From: Dipetalonema caudispina | Taxonomy: Eukaryota; Nematoda; Chromadorea; Rhabditida; Onchocercidae | NCBI GenBank assembly: GCA_013365325.1 | Contig: JABVXV010000199.1 | Coordinates: 1 to 64,000 of the forward strand | DNA: 64,000 bases | Direction: 5' to 3' | In this document: positions 1 to 15,927 of the stretch, in pieces | Layout of the letters: each line of letters starts with the position of its first letter | Numbering within the stretch: the first letter of the stretch is position 1 | Translations under genes and position numbers: made by a program | The notes under the pieces: model-generated | The model's input: only the letters and a program-made list of their open reading frames with translations | What the model was told of the DNA's origin: nothing | Database searches by the model: none

Positions 1-2422
1 CAATTTTACGTTTTTTTATGCAAAAAATATCATTTTGCTGCACTTATTGTACCCAAAACATTAAGCGTTTTGTTTTGTTTTTCCCTTTCAATTTAATACC
101 GGTAAATGTATAAAGTGATCCGGAATCGATCCAAGATCTTAGACAGTTCAAATAAACCTTCAGAAACATAGCTTAAACATGATATTATAATGAAATTGGT
201 TTAAAATACAATATATTGTAAAAAAATTAGACAGCCTAATAGGATATTGCACTGTCGGAAGAATTTATTGTTGGAGAACTGAAGAAAGATTGTTACGGGA
301 AGAATGATTAAGGATCAGTAACAATGGTCTTAAGGCTTATTTCAAGGCCACTCCGTGTAATAAGGGTCGAATATTGGATGAAGAAAAAAAGGCTAAAAAA
401 AAAAAGCAATTGGAATGTTACGGAATCATATATATGTAACTCACTTCTCCGTTCCAATTTAATCACTACTTTTCAATGATAATGGCCAAATTTTCTGAAT
501 TTGTTTTCTTGGCTCTATCAATGTTGGTGGCTGTTGGAAATAGGTCAACTGGTTAAGATCAAGTCAATAGACAACTAAAGCTTTAATCACTCGATATTCG
601 ATTATATCAACAGCAAAATCTTAACGACAACTACCGAAAGGATCCGTAAGGTTGGAAAAATCAAACTGAGCAAGTTCAACTTGATGGAAAGAGAAGCCGA
701 ATCAGATATGTGTAATCATAAAATGGCAGACAGAACGTATAACAAGAATTCAATCATTTAAAAATTAGAATGAAATGAATTCTATCTCTTTTCCTATCAC
801 CCTTTCATATCTTTCTCCATCCTCTTACACTTTGCCCTTTTGGCTAAGAAATTACCAATGCTGAGATAATGTCATATGTGTTACGATAGTTAGTATTAGC
901 AGTTACTGATGGAAAAGACTTAAAGAGTCGAATGGTTTGTACGTATCGTTGGAATCAAGAATGGAACAAACATTAAGTCATCATTCCTCATTACAATTAA
1001 TCATTGAATAGAATCACATCTAAAAAGTTATTCGAATGGATTTCTGTCAAACAATCCCTCCCGCTCTAGCCTCATCTTGTTTAAGATGATAAATTCACTC
1101 GCAAAAATTTTCATAAATTGTCTAAATAAGTGCTGATTGGATGATTTGTTGCTGCAACGTATTTCTGGAAAATCAATTTGCATAACTTATGGAAGTGGTT
1201 GGTATTGTGAATCAAAAGTACCCAGAATATTACGAGGTATTTTCAGCAATTGAAGTGAAAGAGGTTGCCCTTAAAAAAATAGGATGTTGCGAAAAATGGG
1301 CGAAGGAATTTTTGTGACTTTTCTTAACTGCTCAAAATCACTAAATAGGACATGTCGGATATGGCCAATTGTAAGTCTTGCGATATATTTGCATAATTAA
1401 AAGTCTTTCCATCATTTACTTTAGTTCACTGATAAAGGCAGAAGTTCGTTGATTGTATGTTCCAATCCCTTCTATGGAAACGGAATATTTGCATGTATCA
1501 CATTGTGACTGATGATTGCGATGCGGTCCAGTCAGAGAAGGAGGAATCGATTTTCCCCCGGTCGATTTTAGACTTCTTTACGAACTTATTTCAATGTTTG
1601 AAATAGTCACACTTCGTTGCAAATATACTTTATTCCTGTAACTTTTTGTTGCAGTTAATTTTAATAGGTGGAGGGATTTTTCGTATATTAAATTATTTTT
1701 AACAAATGAGGGGATTTTTCGATGTTGAATTACTTTAAATAAATAGAAAAACTTCCCAGCGTCAAATTGTTTTAAATAAATAAAAAAATTTTTCGATGTT
1801 ATTTTCAATAAATGAAACAGTTCTTTAACGACAAATTATGTGAAGGGAATTGGTGACTAATGAATGCGCTTATGACAACACAACTACCCAGCAAGACAGA
1901 ACATTCCAACACTGTACAATAAATACGGTGCAGAACTAGTCGGAGACATTTTCGTAAGCAAGACTAAGAAAAAGAATTCGAGACTGGATTGCGTCTCATC
2001 ATTTCTAGTAAGCGTTGACAAATTAAACCCTTTTTTGACAGGAGGCAAGTTTGAACGATTCAAATAATTCCTTCATTTCATTCAGATGCATAAAGCAGAA
2101 AGCTAGAAAAAGTTTATTACAACTAAATTTAAATGACAAGACAACCAGGAATGAATTTGCCTATAAAAGCAAAAGTATTTCTTAAGTATAACAAGAACGG
2201 TATGAACACAACAATATAAAATATACAATTATAAGAGAATAATCTGAAAAGGAAAAAATATCATAGAGTTGAAGGACCATAAATACTTCATTTGTTGACA
2301 AAAGCGGCCAACCTCAGTCCATACGACAAGTTCCATTTTCTGAATGCCTACAGTACTTCTGAAGTGGTCATTCATTTTCAAGTTGAAGATATTTACCACC
2401 GTAACAATTATCCTGCAAGTCT
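1..2422. other. Non-coding stretch left of COX15
   Basis: I see no convincing exon on either strand. Open frames are short and of AT-rich composition. The only structure I noticed is an imperfect tandem repeat near 1671-1845, listed separately. The 3' UTR of COX15 (minus strand) probably occupies the part just below 2423. Confidence 0.5.
1671..1845. repeat. Imperfect ~37-bp tandem repeat
   Basis: Four to five diverged units start near 1671, 1708, 1746, 1783 and 1814. Each has a block like gggatttttcgatgtt followed by an aat/ttaaataaat stretch. The spacing is about 37-38 bp, with a shorter last step. Since 37 is not a multiple of three, the open frame that crosses it on the minus strand is probably not coding. 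Confidence 0.6.
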
Positions 2423-5400
2423 TTACTTTGGAACACGACGGATTTCATTTGAAAGCCAGAAAGCAAATGTAATCACAGCCATCGATACGTTCTGATGCAT
2501 GGCACCCAAATAGACGGGCACATAGTGCACCTGAAATACAGAATTAGCTTATAGCTGAGTATAGCTAAATAACAAACGATTTCCCTAATGATCATTAATC
2601 ACACCTTCCGTGTTTCGAGCCTCCAAGTGTTTTTAAAATTCATCTGATGATTCGGTGAATATGATCTGCTGTGGAAGTAGTGGCTCTTATTACTCCATTT
2701 ATATGATTCGCTAATAATCCTCAGTCGTACAACATTACAACGATATTAAACTTTTCTCAGTCCTTTGGAACAATAAAAAAACCTAAATCCTTGAAAATCG
2801 AAGCGAAAAATTCGATCGAGTTTTAAAAAGTAAACAAGACAAAATAAAAAACTTGAATGATCTAATATACTTTACCAAAGCAGCTATTCCTAGAAGGACC
2901 TGCAAGTATGTCATACTCATCAATAAATGTAATGCAATTTTGGCGCGCCGACCAAGAAGCATACGACGTCCAACAAGCCATGTAAGCGTTACCGAAAGTA
3001 GTGTTAAGTAAGCCTGTAAATAAATTGGGACAGACAATAATTTTCAGCAAATAATGAAGTAACAAAATCTTCTTAACCTACATTTTTTTAGAGCAGGGAA
3101 AACGTTTTCGAGTCGGAGTCATAAGAAACCTAAAAAATTAACCATATTTCGATGCATGAATTGGGCAGTTGCTGGATTTTCAAAAATATTACGCCATTTC
3201 GGATTTTTAAGCCATAAATCTTCTGGGAGCCAACTTCCTGCATATTTCGGCCATGAATTGTAAACTAATCCAGCGTCCAAACCAGCAACAAAAGCGCCTA
3301 CAATTAAAGCGTAATATGAAAAATAACCTCTTTCGTCAGTTTGGAATTGCGAGTGACAGTGTTATTATAAACTTCCACTGTAGTTTTTTCTTTATTCAAG
3401 AGCTCATAATTAACCTATCATTGCAGTTAAAATTATCATCGTTTTCGAAAGATGTGTCATACCACGCAATCGTCCGATTTTGTTAACATTTGTATGCTGA
3501 AAATTCATTAATTATGGACACCACAAAATTTACTTATAAAGTTTATAAAGACAAACTAAAGGAGATGGAGGAGACCAAGACTCGATCTTTCATAAGTTTT
3601 TTGAATTCCAGACCGTCATCAACACCTTTATAAAGAATAAAGCTCGCTGAAATGCTTGATAATACCAATGGTGTAAAACATTATGTTAACCTGCCACTTA
3701 GTTTTGCCCACATGCTGCCAAACTTCAAAGAACTTCATAACCGCTTTTGCGGGAAAAAAAAATCAAGCAGTGATGCAGACGTCTATTTCAATTAGAGTTT
3801 CCTTTTTATCCACATCAATCCTTAGCAAGTCTGACTTCCCAATCAAGTGAAGTCTTCTCTTCAATTAAAAAAGGCATTGAAAAGGTTTTCTACCTAATAC
3901 TTTCCTTTACAAAATTGGAAAACTAATATGAATAATCAAAAAAAGATCTGAAAAAAAAAAAAAAACACCAGTCCTTATCCGCCATGCTATCATTGATAAA
4001 ATAAAATTCAAGACAACCATCAAGCATGGATGCCAGATTAGGTTTAGATAATCTTCGCATCAAAACTCAATCATTTCAAATAAACTTCAATAAAAAAAAA
4101 CATACGTCATGGGGTGTAAAAACATGCGAAAGACCAGTCCATAAAAACATGGTGTATAAAACAAAAGCTAGTGTCAGATGAGTGGCTAAACGATATTCCG
4201 AAACACGAGGTATTTCTTTGTTAGAATTGTTCTTCGGATCCAGTCCTGACTTCACCATCCACCAACCAATGAGTCCCTCAAATGAACATAAACAGTGGAA
4301 CGTTAGGAAATTTTTTAGCTGAGGAGAAAACCAAGGCTACATGAGTCTTCAGAGCATACGTTTCAGTTTTCTGGACTAAACAACAGCCTTGATATGAACA
4401 AAATAACTTGCCTGGAAGCAAATCAGAGTACCAACAATAAACATTCTTTTCTTCATTGCAGAAGAGAAACGATTTTTTGTCCAAAAATATGCACAAGGAA
4501 CTAGGAAAATAATACCCAGCATCCGTCCCCACATTCGATGAATGTATTCCATTGTCCAAATAAATTTGAATTCTGCCAATGTCATCTCTTCGTTACTACT
4601 TTTGCTACAAAAATTGTGGCAATCATAAATTTTCCTGTGAACCAAATCCAACTTACCAGAAAAAAAAAAAAACTTTCTCATCTCGTCAAGTATGATACTT
4701 CATTTCAAAAATTATTAGAAAATCTACCATCAAAACTAATCGTTCCTCATTAAATGGTAGTCGAAATGCTTATGAATAATACGGAACATACAATTTATAC
4801 TCTGGGAACTGCTTGTAACGTTCAAATTCGGCTTCCCATTCATCCTTACTCCACGGCGGTTTCATTGTACGGAACAAATCCCAATTGACCATACTTAGTC
4901 CTGATTCTGTCAGTCTGAAAACAGAAATCTAATCAATTAGGAAAACAGTACTAAAAGATCAACCAACTGACTCCAATTTTGGATTAATCAAACAGATAAA
5001 GAGACCGGAAACAATTTGATGAAGCTTTAAATTATGCCTTGTGATACCACCCAAAGCAACTGCTCCATAAACCATTCCAGCACATCCCAATAACCATACT
5101 CCGATTGTTCGACGCTGTGCTGGTGCCAGCTGATGTGATAGTGACACTCCAAGTATCATACGCCTTTTCACAGCACCCATTCTAAAAGTTTAGTTAGAAC
5201 AATCTCACAAACGAATACCAATCAGTGATTCACCGCAACATACCACAACCTCGAAATATCATTCATCCTTTGGTCATCACTAACCGAAGCAAATTTTCAA
5301 TCAATCAAGAAGAACTAACATTCGCGGAATTTCGAGAGAGGCAAATATTCCCTTCATGTTGCTCTTGAATGCAGGACCAGTGAGAATTGATGACTTTCCG

Positions 5401-5450
5401 ATAATGTTGCTGGACGCTCGAACAGTCAGAAGGCGTGTCAACAACGACAT
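2423..5450 (-). CDS. COX15: COX15, heme A synthase
   Basis: Mitochondrial inner-membrane enzyme that turns heme O into heme A for cytochrome c oxidase. Nine exons give 414 aa, close to the usual 400-410: 5450-5320, 5181-5038, 4914-4792, 4604-4412, 4276-4106, 3496-3415, 3297-3143, 3013-2876, 2530-2423. The start follows from a basic, Ser/Thr-rich N-terminus ([15 protein letters not shown]) that looks like a mitochondrial presequence and splices in frame to the first conserved block. Family motifs seen are [49 protein letters not shown] and GAMHQ, which include the His residues expected to ligate heme. Hydrophobic segments recur throughout, as expected for about eight membrane spans. Introns 2 (4915-5037) and 4 (4277-4411) keep frame only with GC donors (AAG|GCATAA and CAG|GCAAGT). 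HCCS lies about 1.2 kb upstream on the same strand. Confidence 0.93.
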
Positions 5451-6661
5451 CGCTCAAACATAAATTTTTGATAATGCAACAAAATTATTGCATTAATTGT
5501 ATGCAGTGATGATTCTTGATTAGATGAAGTAACATTCCCTTTCTACAACAAAAAAGGTATATTCAGCTAGAACTCAGCTTAGCATTAGCCAAAACCAATT
5601 CACAAAGTCTATTTCACAAATCAGAGAGACAACACCCGATATTATCAAGATTTACTGCAATAATAAATACTATCCTATAATTTCTGTTACGTCACAACAA
5701 CCCAATTGGCATACATTATAAGCTATAAATTTCGTATATTCATTACGGTACAATTCGTTTCTTGTGAGTTATCTCAAGAACTATCAAGATAACAACAGTC
5801 GTTAAAGCTTTCAGTACAATCTATTTGGCGATTATAAGGTTACAGCCATTAATAACATAAGAGCTAAGCTAACCAATAATAAATCTTGAGAAGTTATTCT
5901 ATCTGCTAAAATTACAACGAAAAATAAAAGGACATCAAAAAGGCATAAAAAGGGTCAAAATACGAGACTGAATGGGTTTAATCCAAATACTGCTAATTCA
6001 AATTAAAAAAACTAATTTAAATATGAACGTAACAATATGAAGCAACATGGTTGGACTAGAATGACTACGATCATATGAAATCGAATTCGAGGAAGCACAT
6101 TTGGACTTGAAATACTGCAAATTAATAGTGATAATGTCAACTTTTGTGCGTAGAAAGAATAGTGGAGTAAACGTGCAACAAATTATGGCAGAGAAACAAA
6201 GAGTTAGTTTTACAACAGATACACACAGTCAATTAAATTACGACATGACAATTGCATTAATTTAAAAAGTACTGCATAAATGACACCTTCCTTAAGGCAT
6301 TTCTTAAATCTCTGTCACGCGATAATTTCTTTCATATTACTAATTGTTCATCACACAAGGATAACATTACTAACATCAATTATATCAATTCATTTATTAG
6401 AAGGAACTTATATAATCGAATAAAGATTTTAACTATTGTTACATTAGGAAAGTAATTTTCCCTGTACCAACCGATGTAGCAAAATTACTTGCAGTGCCTT
6501 AAAACGTTGAACTTTAAGTTTTAATAAAATTTGCTTGAAAAAATTTATTAATTCACTCATTACAATAAAATATTCTTCTTAAATGTACGCGATGAAAATT
6601 TTGAACTTTGAAACCTCAATAAACGTCCTAGTTATTACGAAAAACATCCAGAGTCGAATTA
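5451..6661. other. Spacer between HCCS and COX15
   Basis: AT-rich DNA with no exon I can support. It should hold the HCCS 3' UTR and the COX15 upstream region (both genes are on the minus strand). At 1.2 kb it is longer than typical nematode operon spacers, so co-transcription is possible but not shown. Confidence 0.5.
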
Positions 6662-8598
6662 TTATGGATTTTGCTTCTTCTCGTATAAGGGAAGTTTCGG
6701 AGTGATGCCCAACGTTTCAAATTTGAAACGCCAATAAGCAACAACCATCCGATCCCACACATTCCCCAAATCCGTGAATGCTGGCCGAACATCTAATATA
6801 GTGAATAACTTCGATTTTGGATCAACGGCACCACCATCGTAAAAATCAATTATATAATGAACCTAAAATTGACATTCTTTGTCATTCAGAATTAAAGTTC
6901 TATGAGTTTCACAATTAAAGTTCTATGAGTTCAAGAAACATGAAACAAATCTTTCCCATTTTCAATAGGTCAGATAAAATGATGCTTAAAGAAACTACTT
7001 CTCCACATCGTAAATTTGAAACAGCCATCATTCTCCTTTTTCGCTTTCTGTCTATTAATTATTAATTAAATGTCCCTAACTTAATATACGTCAATAATTC
7101 CAAATTTATTCATTTCTCATAAGTACTCCAAATAATTAGACCACAAAAAAGAAAAACCAACATCTTTTTGCCCACATCTATCCACTGTCCAATCATGCCG
7201 ATCAAATGGTAAACCGTATCTGAAAAAAAGATGAGTTTACTTTCAAAGAGAGTAGACAGATTTAGAAAAAAATTAGTTATGAATAGCATATGGTAATGAT
7301 AATAACGCGGATGAAAGTTCTCAAGAACACTAATAATTTTAAAAATAAAAGCAAAACAAACCCCAGTAACTGTCTTATTCGAGCTCGTGGGGAAATCTTT
7401 TCAGCATTGCCATGGAAATTTTTCAACTTTGGACAACTACATTCCCTGAAACTTATCAATTAGCAGACAGAAAAAGAAGAAAAAACAATATAATTACTTA
7501 GGGGCCTCACGTTGATTTGATAAGAGCATGGATTACAAAAAAATTTCTTGGATTTATAAAAGTTGAGCTGACTAATGACAACTGTGTGGAACTACATCCA
7601 CTCAAAAGTCATATTCCTTTCTTTACTGAATCTCTAAGTAAAGAAAGACATAAATTTCTGTAGGGAAATACGGAGTTTCATTTATGGAAGCAAGAACTGA
7701 GACACAGCAGAATTAACTAAGTTTCCCTTCTTAAGTGAGAGGGAATTGAAGATGTATAACATAAAATAAAACTGTTGAAATGTCAGAAAGGAAGTTCTGC
7801 TTTCCATAAAACTTACGGATGTAGAAGCATTTCCCATTTCATGATTTCACGCCATACTTCCTCATTATTTGCATTATGGATTTTGATAATTTTGTTCATA
7901 TCTTTTGCACTAATCTGATCATCCTTCCACTGCCATCCTGTAATCATCGATAAAGGATGTTCCAATAGTTCGCTGATGAATATTAGTTTATGCAGTCAAT
8001 CATTCAATGCAGTTTAATGAACCAGCAATACCTTTTCTTAGCATAGCATTCCAAAACATTTGTTCCGACGGATATTCCCAATAACCATCCTCCGTAGCCT
8101 TTGGAATTGTAGATCGTTGTCGTTCAGTACTTAATGGAAACGGTTGGTCAGGAGAGGGCTTTTGATTAGGAGAGAACATCTGTAAATATATTTCATTCAT
8201 TAATAGTAAATTTCCATAAGTACATTCATTTTTGAATACAATAAGACTAAATAATTGTTTCACAAACAACATACAGCATTTAATTCATTGAATTCAGATC
8301 TCGAAGTACACCCATCCTGCCCACTCTTCTCTTTATCCTGTTGCCTTGGACACTCAGAAGCTACTGATTTAACCATATTCTTTTCTTTTACGTTACCAGA
8401 CTGATCTTCAAGCAGTTGGTATGGACAATTGAATTTTGAAGCCTGGAATTTACGAAAGAGTTGTTATAATCGAAGATATGCTAAAAGATAAATTAGTGAA
8501 AGACACTATAAACTGAATTAGACGAGCAAAAAGATGAGAAATATTACCTCAGGTTGAGAACCTTCATGTGACAATTGCGAAGACTGCCAATTACCCAT
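6662..8598 (-). CDS. HCCS: Holocytochrome c synthase (cytochrome c heme lyase)
   Basis: Attaches heme covalently to apocytochrome c (and c1) in the mitochondrial intermembrane space. Seven exons give 276 aa: 8598-8548, 8442-8275, 8179-8032, 7937-7817, 7445-7362, 7219-7162, 6862-6662. Two Cys-Pro heme-binding motifs lie in exon 2 (NCPYQ and ECPRQ). They are followed by the conserved stretch [29 protein letters not shown]-like and NNEEVW blocks, [19 protein letters not shown] and the C-terminal FYDGG / FTILDVRPA / VWDRM motifs. There is no cleavable presequence, as usual for this family. All seven junction phases agree and all introns are GT-AG. It is divergently placed with respect to the beta-tubulin gene and is tandem with COX15. 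Confidence 0.95.
6890..6931. repeat. 19-bp direct duplication in HCCS intron 6
   Basis: The block aattaaagttctatgagtt occurs at 6890-6908 and again at 6913-6931, separated by a few bases. It looks like a recent small tandem duplication inside the intron between the last two HCCS exons. Confidence 0.8.
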
Positions 8599-10128
8599 AT
8601 CAGTTTAATTCCTGAGACAACGTTGTCAAAGAAAAAGTCCCGAAAAAAAATAATCAACGAATCAACCAAGAAAATCCCTCGAGTCCACCAGACCGCGTTT
8701 TACGCTTAGCATAAGCTATTTAGGGACTCGGAACCACCAAATACCCAAAAGCGGGATGGATTTAAAATGTCTGGAGCGTAGGAACGATAATGTGAGGGTA
8801 ACGGATTAGCTCAATGTTCCTCTTTCCTTCCTCCGTTCATATTGTGGTCTTCTTAGCTGCAACAAATCCTAACCGGAATTATCCGTAATACGGTGCAAGA
8901 AGCTTAGTTCGCTTGTCGAAGATGACTATAAACGGAACTTCTGAATTTTCTGTCTAGATGTTATTGACGAAATAGTATCTTTTCCATTCTTATCCCATTA
9001 TCACTCAGGCATTTCCTCACTTTCCTTCTTGCCTTATCACCACGATAAGAGACTATCTTACTGCGATGAATCATAGTCTTATCTCGATGAATGACTGCTT
9101 CTTCGTGATCTCTACCGGAATTAAGTAATTAGGTTGATTCCGGTCTTTCGCTTAGTGAAGGCGCTAGGATTTGAGAATGGAAAGAATAAAAGGAACCTAA
9201 TGTATGAATTAATTTACATTTTGTACTTGGATTTTTACATTGAAACAACTGTTAACTTATTAGAATAGCCAATATTGAAGTAAAGCGCAGAACTTTTATA
9301 AGTCAGTTATCGATTAGCATTGTTCAGACAGCTTATCATGTGAGTCATTCAATGAGTTAATCTGTGAATTAGCATTAAGTCGATTCCTCTCCAGTCTTCT
9401 AATCAATTAATTAATTAAATATCATTATAAAGCCTTGATAATTAGCCAGGTAGTTTTCAAAATGATCCAGTCAGCGTAGTTTTCAATGTAAATTCTGGAT
9501 GTTACAATGTTACGTTTTCATTTGCGCTAATTTATTTTAAAGAAATAAAGGAATGGATAGGATTTATATGGGAAATAATGGACTTGCAGCCAGTTAATCG
9601 AGTCTGTTTGACGTTCGTGCGGTTGCTTCATCATTTTCTGTGAGTCAGTGGTATAGTTGATCGGGTATCGGTAGATTTACATATGTGTTTGAAACGACGA
9701 TCCCTTTTTATATTTGGACCAAAATATTGTTATTTTTTGCTTTCATACGTTAACCAATTAATCAATGTAATTTGAGTAACTAATGATTGAATTACGGGAT
9801 GAATTTCTCAAGGACGTTTTTTTTTTTCTTTTTTCATGAATTCTTGTCGTCTATGAATAAAATTTTAGTGATACACGAAACAATCATTAACGTACTGGTA
9901 ACAAATTTTAACTTAGTGAATGAATGTTACCTTACATTTTGTCATATTTGTCACGTTTTTTGGTTACTACCGGTACATCCCAAATTTTTATTTCCAGAAG
10001 TTATCGTCTCATTATCACTATCAGCTGGTTGGTCGATTTTGCTTGGAAAAAAGGAAGTGTAGGGTTGATAGAGGATATTGGTGAAGGAAGCTTTATAGAA
10101 ATAGTAGACGTTAGCTGATCTGTCAACA
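8599..10128. other. Shared upstream region of HCCS and beta-tubulin
   Basis: This intergenic DNA separates two divergent genes. It is somewhat richer in G+C between about 8650 and 9180 than the flanking DNA. It contains nested inverted repeats (8680-8730) and another imperfect inverted repeat: gataagagactat at 9044-9056 opposite atagtcttatc at 9073-9083. I see no coding exon. Confidence 0.5.
8680..8730. promoter_or_regulatory. Nested inverted repeats upstream of HCCS
   Basis: The outer arms cgagtcc (8680-8686) and ggactcg (8724-8730) enclose an inner hairpin, GCTTA-GCA-TAAGC (8704-8716). It lies about 80-130 bp upstream of the HCCS start codon, so a role in transcription or in the 5' UTR is possible but unproven. 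Confidence 0.35.
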
Positions 10129-12783
<2,655 letters not shown>

Positions 12784-15700
12784 AACCAGGGAAAAATCCA
12801 CATTCATGCGAATTCTACCGCTAATTACTCCTGCCAAATTTAGTTCTTAAAAACCGTTCCATTGATTTTTGATTTGATTTCATCGGTGTATGAGGTAACT
12901 CCTGGAACATTATTTTCACTAAATTGATAAGTAAAGAAAATGGTTTTACCTATATGAGGTTGGAATTTGTGCAAATTTTGTAAAAATTCTACACTATTAA
13001 ACCATTACCTGAGAAATACACCAAAAATAAATGAATTTTGTACCGGTGAGAACGGAAGGGTGATGTTGATTATAGTTAATAATACAGAAATATCCTTCCG
13101 GTACTCATGAACAATTTTATTCATCCTATGAACGATGTTAAATTCTCCCTGTAGTTTTTCTTAATGGTTTTGTTTTAGTGTAGAATGTAAGGCTTAATGT
13201 GAGAATTTTCAAATTTGGAAACTCTGGATTTGTTCATGCGTGCATTCTTTACATCCCTTTCCCCTTTTCTCCTCTCCTTCTTTTCTATTTCCTTTCCCCC
13301 TTTCCTCTTCTCCCTCCTTGGGATCTACAGACATACACCTCTCGTTATAGGTCATCCTCGTACTCTAAATGTATGCATCATTTAAGAAATAAATGCATTA
13401 TAAATAAATTATCCAGAGTTATTATCTGTGTTTGATATTCCTTTTTTTGTGAATTAAGGCCCGTTTTGAATACAAAGTTTTTTTCAATTTGTTTGTTTTG
13501 CGTAATGTCAAATTGAAAGGTAAACGTGCCAGAATATTTCTCGACTAGATTACCAAATCTTGTAGGAACTGGTTAACATGTTACTGGATTGGCAACTCGT
13601 CATATGCAGTAATACGTAGCTTCAAGTAATATTCCTATAGTAGCAGTGTATGAATAGCCATATGGATACGAGGAAGTATTAATTTTACATCGAGTCGTTG
13701 TAGACGGTCGTACCGCTATTATATTTATTAAATCATGTCATCATTTATAACTTAAATCAGTTTCTTTCTTATTAGCAGTAGCGGATAATACATTTCACAG
13801 AGATTTTCAGCACAGTTGAAAAATGATGCACTCGTGTTTATAAGCAATAAATGTAGAGAATTCCACAAATTACACGTTATACCTTACTATCAATGATAAG
13901 AGAATGCATCAACCTATCATAAAGAGGAACTGTCTGATTCCTGAAATATCAAACTGCAATAGCAATGAAGAAAGAATAAAAAGACGAGTAAAGGATTACA
14001 CCACTTTGACATTTCCTTTTATATGTCATTGAGATTCCTGGTAGCTCAATTTTTCCACTCAGTTTTCTTCCTGCAGCGGCTTCAGCTATTTGATTAGTTC
14101 TGATAAATATAATAATATAGATACTACTCCTGTTGAATCATTTCCATTGTTGTTATAGTCATATTTTCATGAATTCTGCTTCTAATCATCTTACTTTAGT
14201 ATTGACAAGGCAGCGTTATTCATCACAATTATATAATAGTTTGATCAGATGCTAATCCGTTAAAATCAACTAGTAGTTAAAACATTATAGGATTTTTAGT
14301 TAAGTCTTTCAAGATGCTGAATATCATGGATAAGGTAAATGTTTTCGTCAGATATCCGAGTGTTACTATGATAGAATGATGAACTTATTTTCCTATTAAT
14401 TTGATAAATGAATGAATGGATTATATAGTCCCAATAAACGGGTAAAGTTTCATTATTTCGAATAATAATCACAATGTTGTTAATCAGGAAAAATGGAATA
14501 AAATGAAGGATGACGGTAACGGTGAAGTTTCCAATTTTCGAAATCATTTTACAATTGTCTTAGTACTCTTGCTATAGGTGTTATAGTTCGATAATAGTGT
14601 AGTTTCTTTCATTCAAAAAAAATATTCAGAATTATTGACCACATTGTTGTTATTATGATAACATTGATAGTAAAACAATGACAATAAGAAAGCAAGAATT
14701 TATTAGATAAACTGATAAGCGAATCAGTTGAATGGAATAGTTTAACTATTAACAAAGTTTTGAACTTGTTCCAAAAGGTTAAATACGTAATTATGTTCTC
14801 CATTTATGTATGATTACTGCTGCATAAGATAATGATATCACTACTTATCATTATTTCTCTTGATAAGCTTGGCATCAAGATTACGATATTAGTAATATAT
14901 ATATTTCTTTGATAATATCATATTTAGCTAGAATTGAATCATAGATAAAACAGTAAATTAAGAATTCAGACTGAGAAAGAGCTTATTATATATAACAATC
15001 GAAACAAAGAGTGAAAAGGTAAATAAACAAACTTGTCTTCATTTAAGGAAACAAAAGATCATACAAGAAGAATAGAAGAGTAAAACGAATGGTAAAAAAA
15101 GTTTGTCACTTATTTGTTACCTTCATATAAGATGAACGAGAACAAAATTGATCACACTATACAGAATCCCCGATAGAATCATTATGGATTGGAATTTCTA
15201 ATGTGTATATTCCGAGAATCACATTCTTGAATACCAAGTATCTTTTATATATATGTATAATAAAACCTATTAAGGGTTGATGCAAAATTAACGTAATTGT
15301 CGGGAAGTATTGATTCGATTGCATATATAATCGAATATTTTGACCAATTCCAATTACAAATATGGAAATGCTTCGCGAATATTATAGATCGTATATGTAT
15401 AACTGTTATGCTATTAACTGTCTTATTACAATTATTAATACTGTTTACATATTGGGTTTATGAAATCATAAATAGTTCTGAAATATTTCAGGATATTTAA
15501 AAAATTTTCTATGCAATATACACCACAGATATTCCTCATTAGCAACACTGAAATTATTATCATATTCATTGTTAGAAAGCCAAAAAAATGATAATATGAT
15601 AAATCATTCCAAAAAAAAAAAAGAGGAAAAACTGTTCACGGGTAACTTAATCAAATTTACCCAGAAGAAAGGTAAATGAGAGAAAGGAGCAGAGAATAAA

Positions 15701-15927
15701 TGTGGCAAGGTAAAGTTTTTCAGAATTTGGTATTCCGAATGAAGAATGAGAAGATGGATAGATAGATAGGAATGGGAAATAGGGTTGAAGAGACGGGAAA
15801 GATGGTTAAGATGAGAAATGGGAAAGAATTTTCGATCTTGTTCGAAAAACTGGGTTTACAACACAGAGGGATGAGATGACCGATAATAACGTTAGGGCGG
15901 AGGGATAGTGACGTATCAAACGGAACA
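12784..15927. other. Gene-free stretch after beta-tubulin
   Basis: AT-rich sequence with a pyrimidine-rich patch near 13255-13320. Open frames are short and I could not link any to flanking splice sites or a known family. It should contain the tubulin 3' UTR and the promoter of the EB-module gene. Confidence 0.5.
13026..13031 (+). promoter_or_regulatory. Candidate poly(A) signal of beta-tubulin
   Basis: AATAAA about 245 bases after the tubulin stop codon, in AT-rich DNA. Such hexamers are common in this base composition, so the assignment is only positional. Confidence 0.35.

Noticed and set aside
2862..3065. A second minus-strand frame over COX15 exon 8, reading [15 protein letters not shown].
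   Set aside because: Only the other frame ([17 protein letters not shown]) matches the COX15 family and keeps phase with both neighbouring exons.
13199..13435. A plus-strand frame rich in Pro/Phe/Leu after beta-tubulin.
   Set aside because: It arises from a pyrimidine-rich tract. There is no splice context, and it lies in or beyond the tubulin 3' UTR.
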